From Celoporthe dispersa (taxonomy: Eukaryota; Ascomycota; Sordariomycetes; Diaporthales; Cryphonectriaceae), in NCBI GenBank assembly GCA_016584495.1, contig WAID01000003.1, positions 4,030,001 through 4,094,000 on the forward strand: DNA of 64,000 bases, written 5' to 3'. The notes under the pieces are model-generated. The model worked only from the letters and a program-made list of their open reading frames with translations, had not been told where the DNA came from and did no database searches. The first letter of the stretch is position 1. Every line of letters starts with the position of its first letter. A program made the position numbers and the translations under genes. This document shows, in pieces, positions 1-11,236 of this stretch.

Positions 1-27
1 GTATTTCCCAGCTTCCTCCCGTAGGGG

Positions 28-1184
28 TCAAGCGCCGACATAGTACCGCTGCAGCTCCTCCGGCAGGTCCCTCCTCGCCCTGTAGAAGGGAAGCTGACAA
101 TCGGTGAGCGCCGAGGCCAGGCTGTTCGTGTTTCTCATATACACACCGCTGTCGTGGAATTCCTTTTCCATATTTATCCAGTACTCCTTCTTGACGGCAA
201 TGTTCTTCATGTCCGTATCGCCCAGCTTAGCCACAACCTCGGCTGGCGGGGCGCCGGGCCTGCTGGGGACCAGAACAAGGAGGCTGCAGTCCCTCAGGGT
301 CATGGCCAAGGAGTAGCCGTCGTCATCGGTGACACGGGCCTCGTGGTCGTTCTCCCACTGGATCTTCCTCAGCCGCTGGAAGAGGGCGCACGTCCGCAGC
401 CAGCTGGTCAGGTTTCTTGCTTCAGCGTCGGGCATGTCGTAGCACCTACGTAGGGCGGCGGTGATGTCGGTCGCGACAGCCGCGTCGTCTGGGAAGTCGG
501 CGGCCTTGACGAGGTTGAGGGGGCAGAAGACCTGTTTCCTGGTTCTGTCCTTCATGTTGCGCCAGACCTCGCGGGCGCAGTTCCGGCACTGCTCGGCATC
601 CTCGGGGGCCCGGGGCGACTGGGCCAGCCACTTGGGCTTGATCTCGTGCATGGTGGCGACGCCGCCCGCCTCCGCCCTCATGTCCTCGACCAGCATGCCG
701 AGCCCTACTACCTCGCTGACGGCGTGGCCGACAAAATCAGGGCGGCGCGAGCCGGACTCGTCGAGCCTGCAGAGCTGCTCGTTGAGCTCCTTGAAGAAGC
801 TGGGATCGCGCGGCAGCCTCACGAGCCTCTGCTGGACGAGCTCGCGGGGCCCAAACAGCGGCGAGATCCTGGTCTCCCAGTACCGCTGGAGGTCGGCGTA
901 GGGCAGCGCCCTGTAGCTGCGTTTGGGCACCCGAAGGAGCTGGCCTGATGGATAGATCGTTCAGCATGAGACCTGTTCATCCCCTGCGCTCGGACTGGGC
1001 TCTATCCAGGGGTAGGTGGGGGGGGGGGTAGGGAGAGAGAGATGAGGTAGTATATATATATACCTCGCAGGTTAGGATGGTCGTCTATACCCGTGAGCGA
1101 GAAGACGACATTCGCCCTGCCCTCGCCGACGAACCTGCAGACCGCAGCCGCGGGTATGGTGTCCATGTCGTCTTGTGCTTCCAT
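28..1184 (-). CDS. IPK1: Inositol-pentakisphosphate 2-kinase (IPK1), 2 exons
   Basis: Predicted to phosphorylate inositol pentakisphosphate at the 2-position to make phytate (InsP6), which supports mRNA export and phosphate signalling. Exon 1 (1184-1064) encodes the N-terminal nucleotide-binding motif CRFVGEGRANVVF. Exon 2 (944-28) carries the family signature EIKPKWLAQSP followed by a CRNCAREVWRN segment typical of the Ins_P5_2-kin family. The intron 1063-945 is GTA...CAG, and joining restores the frame exactly (345 codons plus stop), reading NLRGQLLRVPKRS across the junction. The start is the ATG at 1184; a second in-frame ATG six codons later is also possible. The length is at the short end for fungal IPK1. 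Family assignment rests on motifs recognised by eye. I see no frame break here. Confidence 0.85.
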
Positions 1185-3282
1185 GGCCTGTTATCGTTTT
1201 CTCCTCCCCCTCGTCCTCCTCTTCTCCTCCTTCTCTTCCTCCCTTGTCTCTCTTATGTTGGCTGTCTCCTGGTTGGGTCCTGTGCCAGCTTCCCCCAGAC
1301 CATGAACGCTGCTGTGGGCGTTCTTACTTGACCATGGACGCTGGTTCTTGTGCTGTGTGCCGGACCAGCGTCCTGGCGAGGTGGCGATTCACGTACTGAC
1401 TGGGCTGACGACAACATTCGTCTCCGTCACTGGTGGTGTAGTTACTGTCGTCTGGCTGGGCCCCACAGACGTCAGTTGAGGCTCTGGTGATGCAGATCCG
1501 GGGTCACACCGTATTTCAATGGTGTGTCGCATCCGTGATTGGCGAGGAGGAGTGGGCAGACCAGACCGGTGAGCTTTGAGGGGGAGGGAGGGTCCAGAAG
1601 GGCGGCCGCGACGAGTCGTAGGAGCCACACATGATTGTCTAATCAAGGCCAGGTAAAGCGCTGAGCGGGATGGAATTACTGAGTTAGAGCTTGGCTATAA
1701 CTGTTTTAGCAGCCGTGGGCCAAGGAACACATTCAGTCGTTAGGTCTCGTTAGCGGGCGAATAATTGTTACAGGTTCCCAGGTCCCAGGTCCAGGTTCAG
1801 GTCCAGGCGCGGGTGCAAGAGGCATCCATCCGGGCACACGCACTGCCAGGCCTGGGGAGCAGAGCGATTCTGGTTCGCTCGTGTCCGTGTCCCAGAGCTG
1901 AATCAGAAGCTCAGCACGGTGCTTACCCGAGAACTCGCATCCGTGCGATGGCCGTGGGACTTGAGGTGTGGGAATATGTGGGCGAACACGACAGGAGACG
2001 GTGGGAATTCAACAACGAGAACTGGGCGGCCTGCTTGCACACAAGGATGGTCAGGACCACCTCCTTCATCGCGCGTGTGGGAGGTGAAGGTCTAGATGTC
2101 CCGAGTGTGGCGTTCGTTGTGGGTTGTTTTCCCACAGGTCTGCAAGCTGCGCCCCTTTGCGGCGGCGGTGGACCCCCTGAACATGCAGACACCTGCAAAG
2201 AATTGCCAACTACTACCATAACAGTAAGTAGGTACAACACACCACGGTGCATTCATTCATTTCTTTCGTCCGAGGACTTTCGAGACGAGGCTTGGGGGTC
2301 CGGATCAGGTATGGTACCAGATGAGGTCGCAGGTTGTGTCTTAGATGACCTGGCAACGAGGTGAGAGCAAACAGCCAGCCGGCGCAGCCGCGGAATGGTT
2401 CGTGTATTATTATTATTATTTTGTTTTTGTTTTTGTTTTTGGCGCAACAATGTCTGGCTGGTGGTGATCGTTCGTGTGTGCAGTGTGCCGTGTAGTACTA
2501 CAATGGTGTAGCACTGTACGTACCATGATGCCGAGTAGCTTCCACGACAGGCTGCCGTTCGACTCCTGTTTGCTATCGCGGTTGCTAGAGTACCACAATT
2601 TCTGATCTGAGAGTATGAGGTGTGTCGGGTTCGGCCCAGAGGAAGCGAAGAAGGCAGGAAGAGAGGGTTGTGACCACGTCCTGGAGGAGTACAAATCGCA
2701 TGATGCTTCCAACTAAAAGGGGGGGGGGGGCGCTGCTTGCTGGTGACCCAGGACGGGGCGGACAGAGCGAAGAAGGATGGGAAGGTCAGGTCATTCCAGG
2801 TCAGGCCAGATAGATCAGGTCATGTCAAGCCAAAGGAGGGCGCAGATCGATCAGTCAGGCCAGGACCTACACCACGGGCCCCCATGGGGAGAAGGTGAAG
2901 CCACGCGCTTTCTCTCTTCGTCTCTCTCTCTCTCTCTCTTGCTCTTGCCACGAAAAATCTCCGGCCTGGGGGCAGCCTAGCTAGACCAGATACGTCCAGG
3001 CCTACCAGAGTATCAACTCACCAAAGGCCTCCTTCTGGCCCTTTTTGGTCACTCTAGGCTCTAATGTCACACCACTCTCTCCGCCTCTCCCCGCGTTTTC
3101 CCTTCAAATGACCCATTCCTCCGGTACCTCGAATCTTCCCGTCTCGTCTTGCGCATTCTCTTCTTGGACCAATGATTATAATGATGATGATAGACAGGAC
3201 CACGCATCCTGAACACTACTCCACCTACATAGCAGCTGTGTGCCATGCACCGTAACACACACGGTACGTAGCTATAGTACTG

Positions 3283-3322
3283 AGGGCTATAGCTCAGTAC
3301 TTTGGTAGGGCATCTGACCCCG
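3283..3322 (+). other. tRNA 5'-half-like fragment
   Basis: The string around TATAGCTCAGT...GGTAGGGCATCTGAC resembles the acceptor/D-arm and anticodon 5' strand of a eukaryotic tRNA, including an A-box-like word. The expected anticodon stem partner, T-arm and GGTTCGA B-box do not follow. It is therefore at most a degenerate or partial tRNA copy, or chance. Confidence 0.25.
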
Positions 3323-3717
3323 TTCTCTTTCTCTCGCCTACAGAATTCTGAGACTTGCCTCCATTCCTTACAGGGCTTGTTCGGGGAAGGGCCCAGCAGT
3401 AGGCGCTAAGACACCAGGGTCATCCTGTTCTGGCACGGGGCAGCACAGGGCACCTGCTGGCCTGTCACGAACCACGCATGAAAAAAAGAATAAATAGGAA
3501 AATCAATCATAATAAAAAGCATATGCGATAATAAACAAGAAGAAAAGAAAAGAAAGAGAAGAAAAGAAAAAACGAGACAGACAAGAGACATACAGACAGA
3601 GAGAAGACAAAAAAAACTACTATGTGAAGGAGAAGGAGGGAAGAAGAAACAAAACAAGAAGGAAGGAATGACTGGAAGAGAAAGAGAAAGGGAAGGGGGG
3701 GCGCCGGCGAACACCTA

Positions 3718-3741
3718 CTGCTGCTGCTGCTGCTGCTGCTG
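3718..3741 (+). repeat. CTG trinucleotide run, 8 copies
   Basis: Eight perfect CTG units about 0.5 kb upstream of the MDM34 start. No coding frame can be defended across it, so it is most likely a promoter or leader microsatellite. Confidence 0.9.
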
Positions 3742-4249
3742 CCCTGCCCTGTAAGCAACAAAACAAAATCCTCTGGAATTAAAAGCAAATGTCCCCATCA
3801 GTGGCTCCACCCCACCCAGACTTTCCTAGACTCCGCGGGTTTTCCCTCACCCAGTCAAAAATTGGAGAAGAGCTCTTTTTTTTCTGTGATCCGCCTTGCC
3901 TGCACGCGCGCCCGTGCTCTCAATTTTCGTCATTCCGTGCCCTGCCGTTCTGCTCATTATTATCATCATCACTCAACTTCCCACCCACCACCCGCCCTCC
4001 TTCCCTTCCGACCTATCCTGCTCTACCTCCACCTACCATACCTTTTGTCGAGTCGACCATCTCGAGCGCCCGTCGGTCCTGTAGGCATCAACAACATCAT
4101 CACCGCCACGACATAGCGCCAATCCCGCCGCCTGCCAGATTCCGCCCGGCGCATCCCGAATTTTCTCTTCTTTTTTTCTCGAGGACCCTCACATCGCCGA
4201 CGCTCGACTGCGATGACGAGACACATCTCATCCTAAACACGCCCGCGCG

Positions 4250-6511
4250 ATGGCCTTCAACTTCAACTGGTCGCCTCTCACGGCCGACGAGGATTTCTAT
4301 CAGCGCGCCCGCGACCTGCTCACCACCGCCCTGAACAAGTCCCCGAAGCCTCCCATCATCGTCGATGACATCCTCGTCACCGAGCTCAACCTCGGCTCCG
4401 TGCCGCCCGAGCTGGAAATACTGGAGATAGGGGATCTGGCCGAGGATCGCTTCAGGGGCATCTTCAAGATGTGCTACAGCGGCGATGCCTTCCTGACCCT
4501 GAGGACAAGAGTTCAGGTAGGTGATTGGTGTTGCCTTCAGTTCTTTCTCCCCTTGGTGGCAACCTGTGCTTCCCCGACATGACCCGCCGCGCAACAGCGC
4601 CGCGCTCGCGAGCTCCGGGACACCTCAGCCTCGATCGGCGAGACCAGCTGCTCGCTGCTCAGAAGAGCTCGGCGGAGGTTATCTGGACGCAATGCCATCC
4701 GGCGAGTGCCGGTTGTGCGATATCTTGATTGATGCCTATACCACACCATAGGCGGCAAGCAGCCGCCCTGTTGGGTTTTCCTCTCTGGGCTCGGGAGAGG
4801 AGGGCACGCGTGTGGGAGGGGGGGGGTGTTCCCATCCTCAGGCCTGCTGCCACAAGATCGAGGGGACGGCCTGGGTCTCGAGACATTAGCTGCGCGGCGA
4901 CAGCGGTGTGCGAGTTCTGTGTGCTCGACGATTCTGCATCTGGTCCTTCGCGCCTCTGCCGCCTCCAGCTTGCACCTCGATGACTCGTCTCCCTGCCCCA
5001 GATGTTCTCTGGACCCACGCGCTTTGCATAAACGGAGAGAGATGACTGGGCAGGGATGCGCGTCTGCCTCTGCAGCCCATCCCAGCACGATGCATATAAC
5101 AGGGCTAATATATTGACCATAGGCAAATCCCCTGAACACGTACCTGCATTCAAAGCCGGACTTCACGTCCCCACAACCCCTGGCGGCCTCATCGGGGCTC
5201 ACGATCCCTCTGTCGTTGACGCTCTCCGACATCAAGCTGTCGGCGTTCATCATCGTCGTCTTCTCCAAGCAGAAGGGTCTCACCATCGTCTTTCGAAATG
5301 ACCCGCTCGAATCGCTCAAGGTCTCCTCGACCTTCGACTCCATCCAGTTCGTTAGGGACTACCTGCAGAAGACGATCGAGGGAAAGCTCCGGGACCTGAT
5401 GATGGACGAGCTTCCCGCCATCATTCACCGGCTGTCGCTGCGCCTCTGGTGCCCAGATCAGATCCCCAGGGATGAGGACGGCGTGCCAGAGACCAGCGAG
5501 CCCGCCGTCGATCCCTTTGCCAGCCCGCCACAGGATGCAGTGGATGCGAACGGCAACCTGCTGGACCCCAGCGAGATCTCGAACCTGTCTCTGGATGGAG
5601 GGCCGGAGCTGCAGACGCTGTTCTCCCAGAAGAACCTCACCAGGCTGGCGTCACTGAGCGACTGCAACCGCACCATGTCCCTTTTCACCCCGTCCCTGCG
5701 TGATGTTGTCTTCAGGGCCTGGGCCGGCTCGCAGGAGAAGTCTGACTTCACCAGCCCGCCCCTGGCAACCCCCAGCCTGACCAAGGCCCACTCGTTCCAG
5801 GCGAACTCGACAACGTACACCTTTTCGGACACGAGCAGCTTGGATCAGGGTTACATGCCATCGTCACGATCGTCCATGGTCAACCTGAACTCGGCCGCGA
5901 CAGGGCTGTCGCTCGGGTCAGGAAGAAACTCGAGGTCGAGTGCCGGCCGCAAGAAGAAGACACGTGTTGTGAACCTCCGACACAGGCAGACTGAGGCCAC
6001 GGCCGAGAGTGCGCCCGCCTGCGAGGCAAGCGACACGGCGACCGAGACGGCATCCGTGGAGGGATCTCTGTCAGAGCCCCTAATGACCGCCACCATCCCA
6101 GAGGAGCCCGAAGACCATGCGCCATTGTCGCCGACCAAGGTGCGGTTCGACAGCGTCGCCGCAGCCGAGAGCCTGACGCGCCCGCCCTTGAAAGCGGAAC
6201 TGTACAACACGGAAGTAGCTCAGGCACTGTCTTCTTCCGAGAAGAAGCCCCAGAAGCCACAAGAAGCCGGATATGCTCCTGTGGTGCAGTCGTCAGAGAA
6301 GGTCTCCGTACCAGCCGATACCAAGACACCCTTTGAGTTCAGCCCACGAAGAGGGCCACCATCCGAAACGTCATCTGCTATTTTTGAGCAAGCCTGGATC
6401 CAGAAGATGGCCGGCGAGATCGCCCGACGGGTATACGACGAGAAGCGGCGCAACCCCAGTTTCTGGGAAGACCGCGAAGACGGACCTCCCCCAGCATATG
6501 AGGCCCAGTGA
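4250..6511 (+). CDS. MDM34: Mdm34, ERMES complex subunit, 2 exons
   Basis: Outer-membrane subunit of the ER-mitochondria encounter structure, which tethers ER to mitochondria and moves phospholipids. Exon 1 (4250-4516) begins MAFNFNWSPLTADEDF, the hallmark Mdm34 start. Exon 2 (5123-6511) continues ANPLNTYLHSKPDF. The lipid-binding SMP domain spans roughly residues 1-202 and ends near LSLRLWCPDQ. The rest is low complexity with a basic patch (GRKKKTRVVNLRHR). A conserved C-terminal helix (AWIQKMAGEIARRVYDE) is followed by PPPAYEAQ, a PY motif of the kind bound by Rsp5-type ubiquitin ligases. Joined exons give 551 codons plus stop with no frame break. The intron 4517-5122 is 606 bases, far longer than any other in the window. 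A convergent gene (YAF9) follows. Confidence 0.95.
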
Positions 6512-7691
6512 TAGCCACACAGCGTGCACAGTTTTCTTATGTCTCAAAGATCATTTTCCTTTTGGGTCTCGGCGTTATACCCCATGGAGCCACGAGAATG
6601 GTATTTTCTTTTTCTTCGGGAATGATCCTGCATGGCGTTCAGGCTTTGGGGTGGATCATAAAAAAAAAAACCTATGACGGCGAGACGATGTGATCTCAGT
6701 TTGGATATTATAGGATGGCCTGAGGGGAATTACATGACATAGATGGACCAGAGCATCGGGCCATGCCTCCACCAAGCGTTACGCTCACACTCGTTCTTCC
6801 TCTTTTTTTTTTCTTTCATTCCCCCCTTTTTCCACAGACGAGGTTTCTTTTGTTGTTGGTTGATCGATAGGGATGGCAGAGCCGCACCTTGATGGGTGTA
6901 TGCGTACAGTTATAAAGTACAGCAGGAGAAGACGGTGATCAAGAAGAAGAAGCAGCACCACATCCCAGTCGTCGTCATATTACGATGATGCATAGTCGGG
7001 TCTGTGCATGCCAAGATGAGACAGAGAGCGCCTGCGTTGCTGGCCAAACCTGGGACGTTCCGTAATGATGAGACTCCCACCTCTACTCTACAAATACAAA
7101 TCACAAAAAAAAGAGAAAAAAAACCCTCCTAAACATTTTGAGCAAGATTCCTCTGGCTGTGTCTTGTGTAGGTATCGTTCAGGAAGGGGTCAGGGCTGGA
7201 GACAGCGCCACGACGGAACGTGTCATCACCAGAAAAGAATCAGTACCTGATGTATACAAGACCCACGTAAAAGTGTGAGTGAAAAAAAAAATGATGAAAA
7301 AAAAAGACGACCTCGCGCTGTTGTAACCAAGATTGATCTTCCCGCCCCTTTGGTATAAGAAAATCATCAGTCCATGAAACGCCCAACCGACAACTCCGAT
7401 CCCAGCCCAAATGTGCAAGCTCTCCCTGGTAGAACTCCGACATGAACAACTCCAAACGATGTCAACCTACCCAGTGGGAAAGCCAGTGGATGGTTCTTTC
7501 CTTCTTTCCTCTTTCTCTTTTCTCCTCTCGGTCGTCTTCCTCCCACAAGATAGCCTGTGGCACGCACAGTGCTCCTCATCATGACCAGCCCCAGACTACC
7601 TTCCCGGTGTCCTTTTTTTTTTCTTCTTCTCCTTTTTTCCCCCTTCATTCTCCAACGAGTCTCCAGCTGATAGCCTTGTGCCAGACGGGCC
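6512..7691. other. Convergent intergenic interval MDM34/YAF9
   Basis: About 1.2 kb between two 3' ends. It contains several A- and T-homopolymers (near 6660, 6805, 7105, 7280-7305, 7613) and no open frame with recognisable content. Probably two 3' UTRs plus spacer. Confidence 0.5.
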
Positions 7692-8614
7692 CTATGCCGT
7701 CATGGCGAGCTCCCCTCTGCCCTCCTCCTTGAGGCGCACAAGCCTGGCGGTCATTTCCTCGATGGCCTTCTCGTCCCTCTCGCGCATCTGGCGCACCTCG
7801 TCCATGGCGCGGCGGATCATGTCCATCTCGAGCTTCTCGGCCTCGGCGCTGAAGGGCTGGCCGGGGCGGGACCGCATGGGGATCATGGCGCTGCGCTCGA
7901 TCACGCCGCCCTCGCTCCGCCTCGGCTGGCCGTCCTTGGACTGGGGACCACCGGCGGCGCCTCCTCCTCCTTTCCCCTTGCCCCCCCGGCACCGCCGCCC
8001 TTCTTGGAGCCGCCAGCAGAGGTCGGGGCGGTGAAGTTTGGGTTGGAGGGGGCGACGGCGCCGCTGGTGAGGACGTCGAAGAAGTGCTCGAAGGGCTCGT
8101 TGAAGAGCTGCTCCTCGTAGACCCAGCTGACGACCTCGCCGTTGGCGACCATGGCGGCGCGCTCGGCGTCGGAGCCGTAGGCGTGCAGGCGCAGGTGGTG
8201 GTAGAGGGTCTGCGGCTTCTCGCCGGACTCGGGGACGTAGTAGAGCTTGATGGCGATCTCGAACTCGCCCCAGCCCGTCTCCTCGACGACAAAGGCGCGG
8301 CCGTGCTGGCCGTCGACCATGCGCACGTGGTTGGGGATGGACTCGTGCAGCTTGAACTGGACGCGGCGGAGCCAGTAGCTGAGGTCGGTGTCGTCGACGC
8401 CCTTGACGAAGACGGACCAGCTGTGCGTGTGGTCGTCGGGCACGTGGCTGGGTTTTGGGTTCTTCTCCGGGTCAAAGGGTCTCGCCGTGGTGCCGTAGAC
8501 GAAGGGGCGCGACACCTGGCGGCCCTTGACGCGTTTTCCCTGGGCTGAGGATGGGGCCATGATGGCGGCTGCTTGGGCGGTGGAGAGGGACTTGCGAGGT
8601 GCGTGGCGGGACAT
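7692..8614 (-). CDS. YAF9: Yaf9 YEATS-domain chromatin protein (frame break in C7 run)
   Basis: YEATS-domain histone acyl-lysine reader shared by the NuA4 acetyltransferase and SWR1 remodelling complexes. The YEATS domain spans about residues 26-190, with HTHSWSVFVKG, the WLRRVQFKLHESIPNHVR strand pair and YVPESGEKPQTLYHHLRLH. A Gly/Lys linker leads to a C-terminal coiled coil (AEAEKLEMDMIRRAM...RLVRLKEEGR). The first part is open from 8614 to about 7985; the conserved tail (VIERSAMIPMRSRPGQPFS) lies in another frame. One extra G in the coding-strand G7 run (window 7981-7987) joins them with no stop, giving 307 codons plus stop. As deposited, the protein would end early at 7901 after an unrelated tail. 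The family usually starts close to GKRVKG, so the in-frame ATG at 8560 may be the real start. Confidence 0.92.
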
Positions 8615-9822
8615 TTTTTTTTTTTTTTTAGGGGGACCGACGGCGGGCGGTTTTTCCTCTTATAGGCGATGCTGACCTGACTGGGTTGGGGGTCCTTTGG
8701 GTTTAGGTGGCACACACAATCCAACGGCAGCAAGGGAAGGGAGTCCCTGTTAGGCGGGAACTAGGTGAGGCAGGTCTTACCTGGGCGGCCTGAACTAGAG
8801 CTTAAACAAAAGGTGTGTAGTCCCTTCTCAGAGAGGACCTGAACCAAAAGAAAAAAATAAGGTTGCAAAAAGGGAGAAATAGACAAGATACGGGTGTTGG
8901 AAGCTGTCATGCAGGAGGAGGAGGGAGAGACAGAGAGGTTTTTATACGGGGAAAATATGCACGAGGCGAGACTGGATGTTGAGAAGTCGGTCGGCGTTGA
9001 GAGGGCAGCGACCACCCACAGCTCTTCTCCACCATACAGACACGCCCGAGTGATGCAAAAGTATCCGCTTAACACGGACCAGCTGGCTGCTAGCGCGTTT
9101 GGTGTCTGCAGTCTGCTTTTTCTTCAGTGGGGACCCTGCAGCTAGCTTCTTCTGCAGGCCCCTCAAGGTCCTGTACCCCTGTGTTGGGGCCCCGGCCTGA
9201 CCCCTCCACCTCCCGCGGCAGCTGCACAGCACAGGCCTCTCAGCTCTGCCGTGGTAAAGCTCCCAGAGCTTGGCTGCCGGCTGCAGCCTGTGGCGGCACA
9301 TCCATGATCTCATCACCGACAAGGTATTCCACTGCTGTTTGTCGCCGTGGGATATTATTTTGGCTGAGGGTGCTGCTACAGACACGGTTTATTTTCTATC
9401 AATCAGAGTACTTTCTAGTGATCATCTCAAGGCTGTGAGGGCTGACAGACTCCAGGCCTACAAAAACTGGTAAGAGTGTTATGATTCCCTTGCTCAACTT
9501 GCTTCTCCAGAAATTACTCCAATACTTCTTACCTACCTTTACACTTAAGCATAACGTCGCCTTGCTCACTGTCTAGTATAAGATCAGATCATCTAGCTGT
9601 CTGGATAGAGAGAGAACCTGGGCTTCCTTTTTCTTTCTCTTTCTTTCTTTCTTTCTGTTCTTCACCTGTTCATCCAGATCATTTTTCCAAGAGTAGTCTC
9701 TCCCGATTCAAAAGTGGCCTGACACCCTTTTCACAAGAGCGAGACTGGTCTACCCAAACACCCAAAGCACCTCAGGACCATCCCAGCTCCAGAACAACCA
9801 CACCACACACAGCTCTATCACC
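8615..9822. promoter_or_regulatory. Divergent upstream region YAF9/COQ11
   Basis: A 1.2 kb interval between two diverging starts, so both promoters should lie here. A T-run (A-run on the YAF9 strand) directly precedes the YAF9 start, and a CT-rich tract (9630-9665) precedes COQ11. No coding content is supported. Confidence 0.5.
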
Positions 9823-10832
9823 ATGTCCAGGGCAGGAACAGCAAAGAAGATCATCGTCTGCGGAGGAAACGGCTTCCTCGGCTCGAGGATATGTAAATAC
9901 GCCGTAGCCAGAGGGTGGGACGTCACCTCGATCAGGTGAGAGCCTTCTCCCCTCTTACCTTTTTTTTTTTTTTTTTGGGTCTTTCTCTCTCTTTTCTCCT
10001 CCCACTAACCATCTCCTCTCCTCTCCTTTCCCTCCACCAGCCGCTCGGGCGAGCCCAAGTGGTCCGCCGTGACCTCCTCCCCAGACCCGCCCTCCTGGTC
10101 TCACAAGGTCGCCTGGGAGCGCGCCGACATCTTCCAGCCCGCCACCTACGCGCCCCTCCTCACCGGCGCCGACTACGTCGTCCACTCCATGGGCATCCTC
10201 CTCGAGGCCGACTACAAGGGCGTCATCTCGGGCCAGGAGTCGCCCATCTCGGGCCTCCGCAGGGCCTTCTCCCCGGACAAGGCCCTCGGCAGCCCCAACC
10301 CCCTGGAGCAGGAAGCGCGGCAGCAGGGCGGCGGCGGCGGCGGCTACAGCAAGCCCGCGGCAGCACACGGCGGCCAGCTGACCTACGAGATGATGAACCG
10401 CGACTCCGCCGTCCTCCTCGCCCGCGCCGCAGACGACAAGGGCGCCTCCGCCTTCCTCTACGTCTCCGCCGCCGGGGGCGCGCCCGTCCTCCCCGCCCGC
10501 TACATCAACACCAAGCGCGACGCCGAGAGCCTGGTCGCCAGCGGGTTCCCTCGCATGCGCGGCGTCTTCCTCCGCTCGCCTTTCCTCTACGACTCCAGCC
10601 GCGCCTTCACGCTGCCCATGGCGGCCGCCACCGGGGCGGGGGCTCTGTTCAACGGCTTGACGCGGGGGGTCCTGGGCGGGTTCTGGGGGCCGCCGGGACG
10701 AAGCCCCTGCGGGTGGATGTCGTGGCCAGGGCGGCCGTGGAGGCGCTTGAGGAGGAGGGCACGAGGGGGCCTGTGGAGGTGCCGGAGCTGGAGGACCTGG
10801 CCGAGAGGGCGTGGAGGAAGGGGATGCTGTAA
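9823..10832 (+). CDS. COQ11: Coq11-like NAD(P)-binding SDR protein, 2 exons (frame break)
   Basis: Atypical short-chain dehydrogenase family protein similar to yeast Coq11 (YLR290C), associated with the mitochondrial coenzyme Q synthome. Exon 1 (9823-9935) carries the Rossmann motif VCGGNGFLGSRIC (about residues 12-24) and exon 2 starts at 10041. The junction reads TSISRSGEPKW. Family landmarks follow: VVHSMGILLE, TYEMMN and YINTKRDAE (a Y-x3-K pair). The intron is 9936-10040. The C-terminal tail (KPLRVDVVARAAVEALEEE...AERAWRKGML) is in a different frame from the preceding part. Adding one G in the G5 run at 10685-10689 restores continuity (301 codons plus stop). No Coq10 domain is fused to it. 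Confidence 0.85.
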
Positions 10833-11236
10833 GGGGTGTGGGTGTGTGTGTGTGGGTGAGTGTGGATTGTATTGTATTGTATGGTTATAGGGCCCGGTAG
10901 AAGAAAAACAATAGAGGTGGGAAAATAGACTTCTGTGAATGGTACACACCTGGCCGCTCCAGTTTGCTCTTTCTCTCAATAAGCAACTTAATTACATGTT
11001 CCGTTCTGTCGGATGCAATACCTTGCAAGTCTTGCCTCACTCTACTATAGGAGTTCTATAAGCTAATACTCACTGCATCCATATTCATCATCCAAAATGC
11101 TCATTCATGCTGTCTTGGAAGAAGAGAAGAGTAAAAGAATTAAAATAAAAAAAGCCTCCCATGTCCAACGCCGGATCTATGCAATAAAGTAATCTCTAGT
11201 TCCCCCTTCCTCCTTTTTTCCTCTCACAAAATCTCC
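10833..11236. other. Convergent spacer COQ11/nucleoside transporter
   Basis: About 400 bases between two 3' ends, with GT-rich and AT-rich stretches. No gene seen; probably 3' UTRs. Confidence 0.5.

Larger units (their letters stand above)
1185..4249. other. Gene-poor interval upstream of IPK1 and MDM34
   Basis: I see no convincing gene in about 3 kb. The longest open frame (1765-2364, +) has biased composition and no recognisable domain. The interval holds G-runs (near 1018-1028 and 2719-2730), repeated CAGGTC-like words near 1770-1810 and 2785-2870, a CT tract (2918-2940), a purine-rich block (3480-3700), a CTG run and a tRNA-like half. The last 400 bases are pyrimidine-rich and probably contain the MDM34 promoter and leader. 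Confidence 0.5.

Noticed and set aside
1765..2364. 199-residue plus-strand frame in the IPK1-MDM34 interval
   Set aside because: Begins in a CAGGTC-type repeat, has irregular composition and no recognisable motif; insufficient for a gene call.
7645..8733. 362-residue minus-strand frame overlapping YAF9 in another frame
   Set aside because: Ser/Thr/Arg/Pro repeats typical of a frame-shifted GC-rich gene. Its 3' part is the out-of-frame reading of the YAF9 tail.
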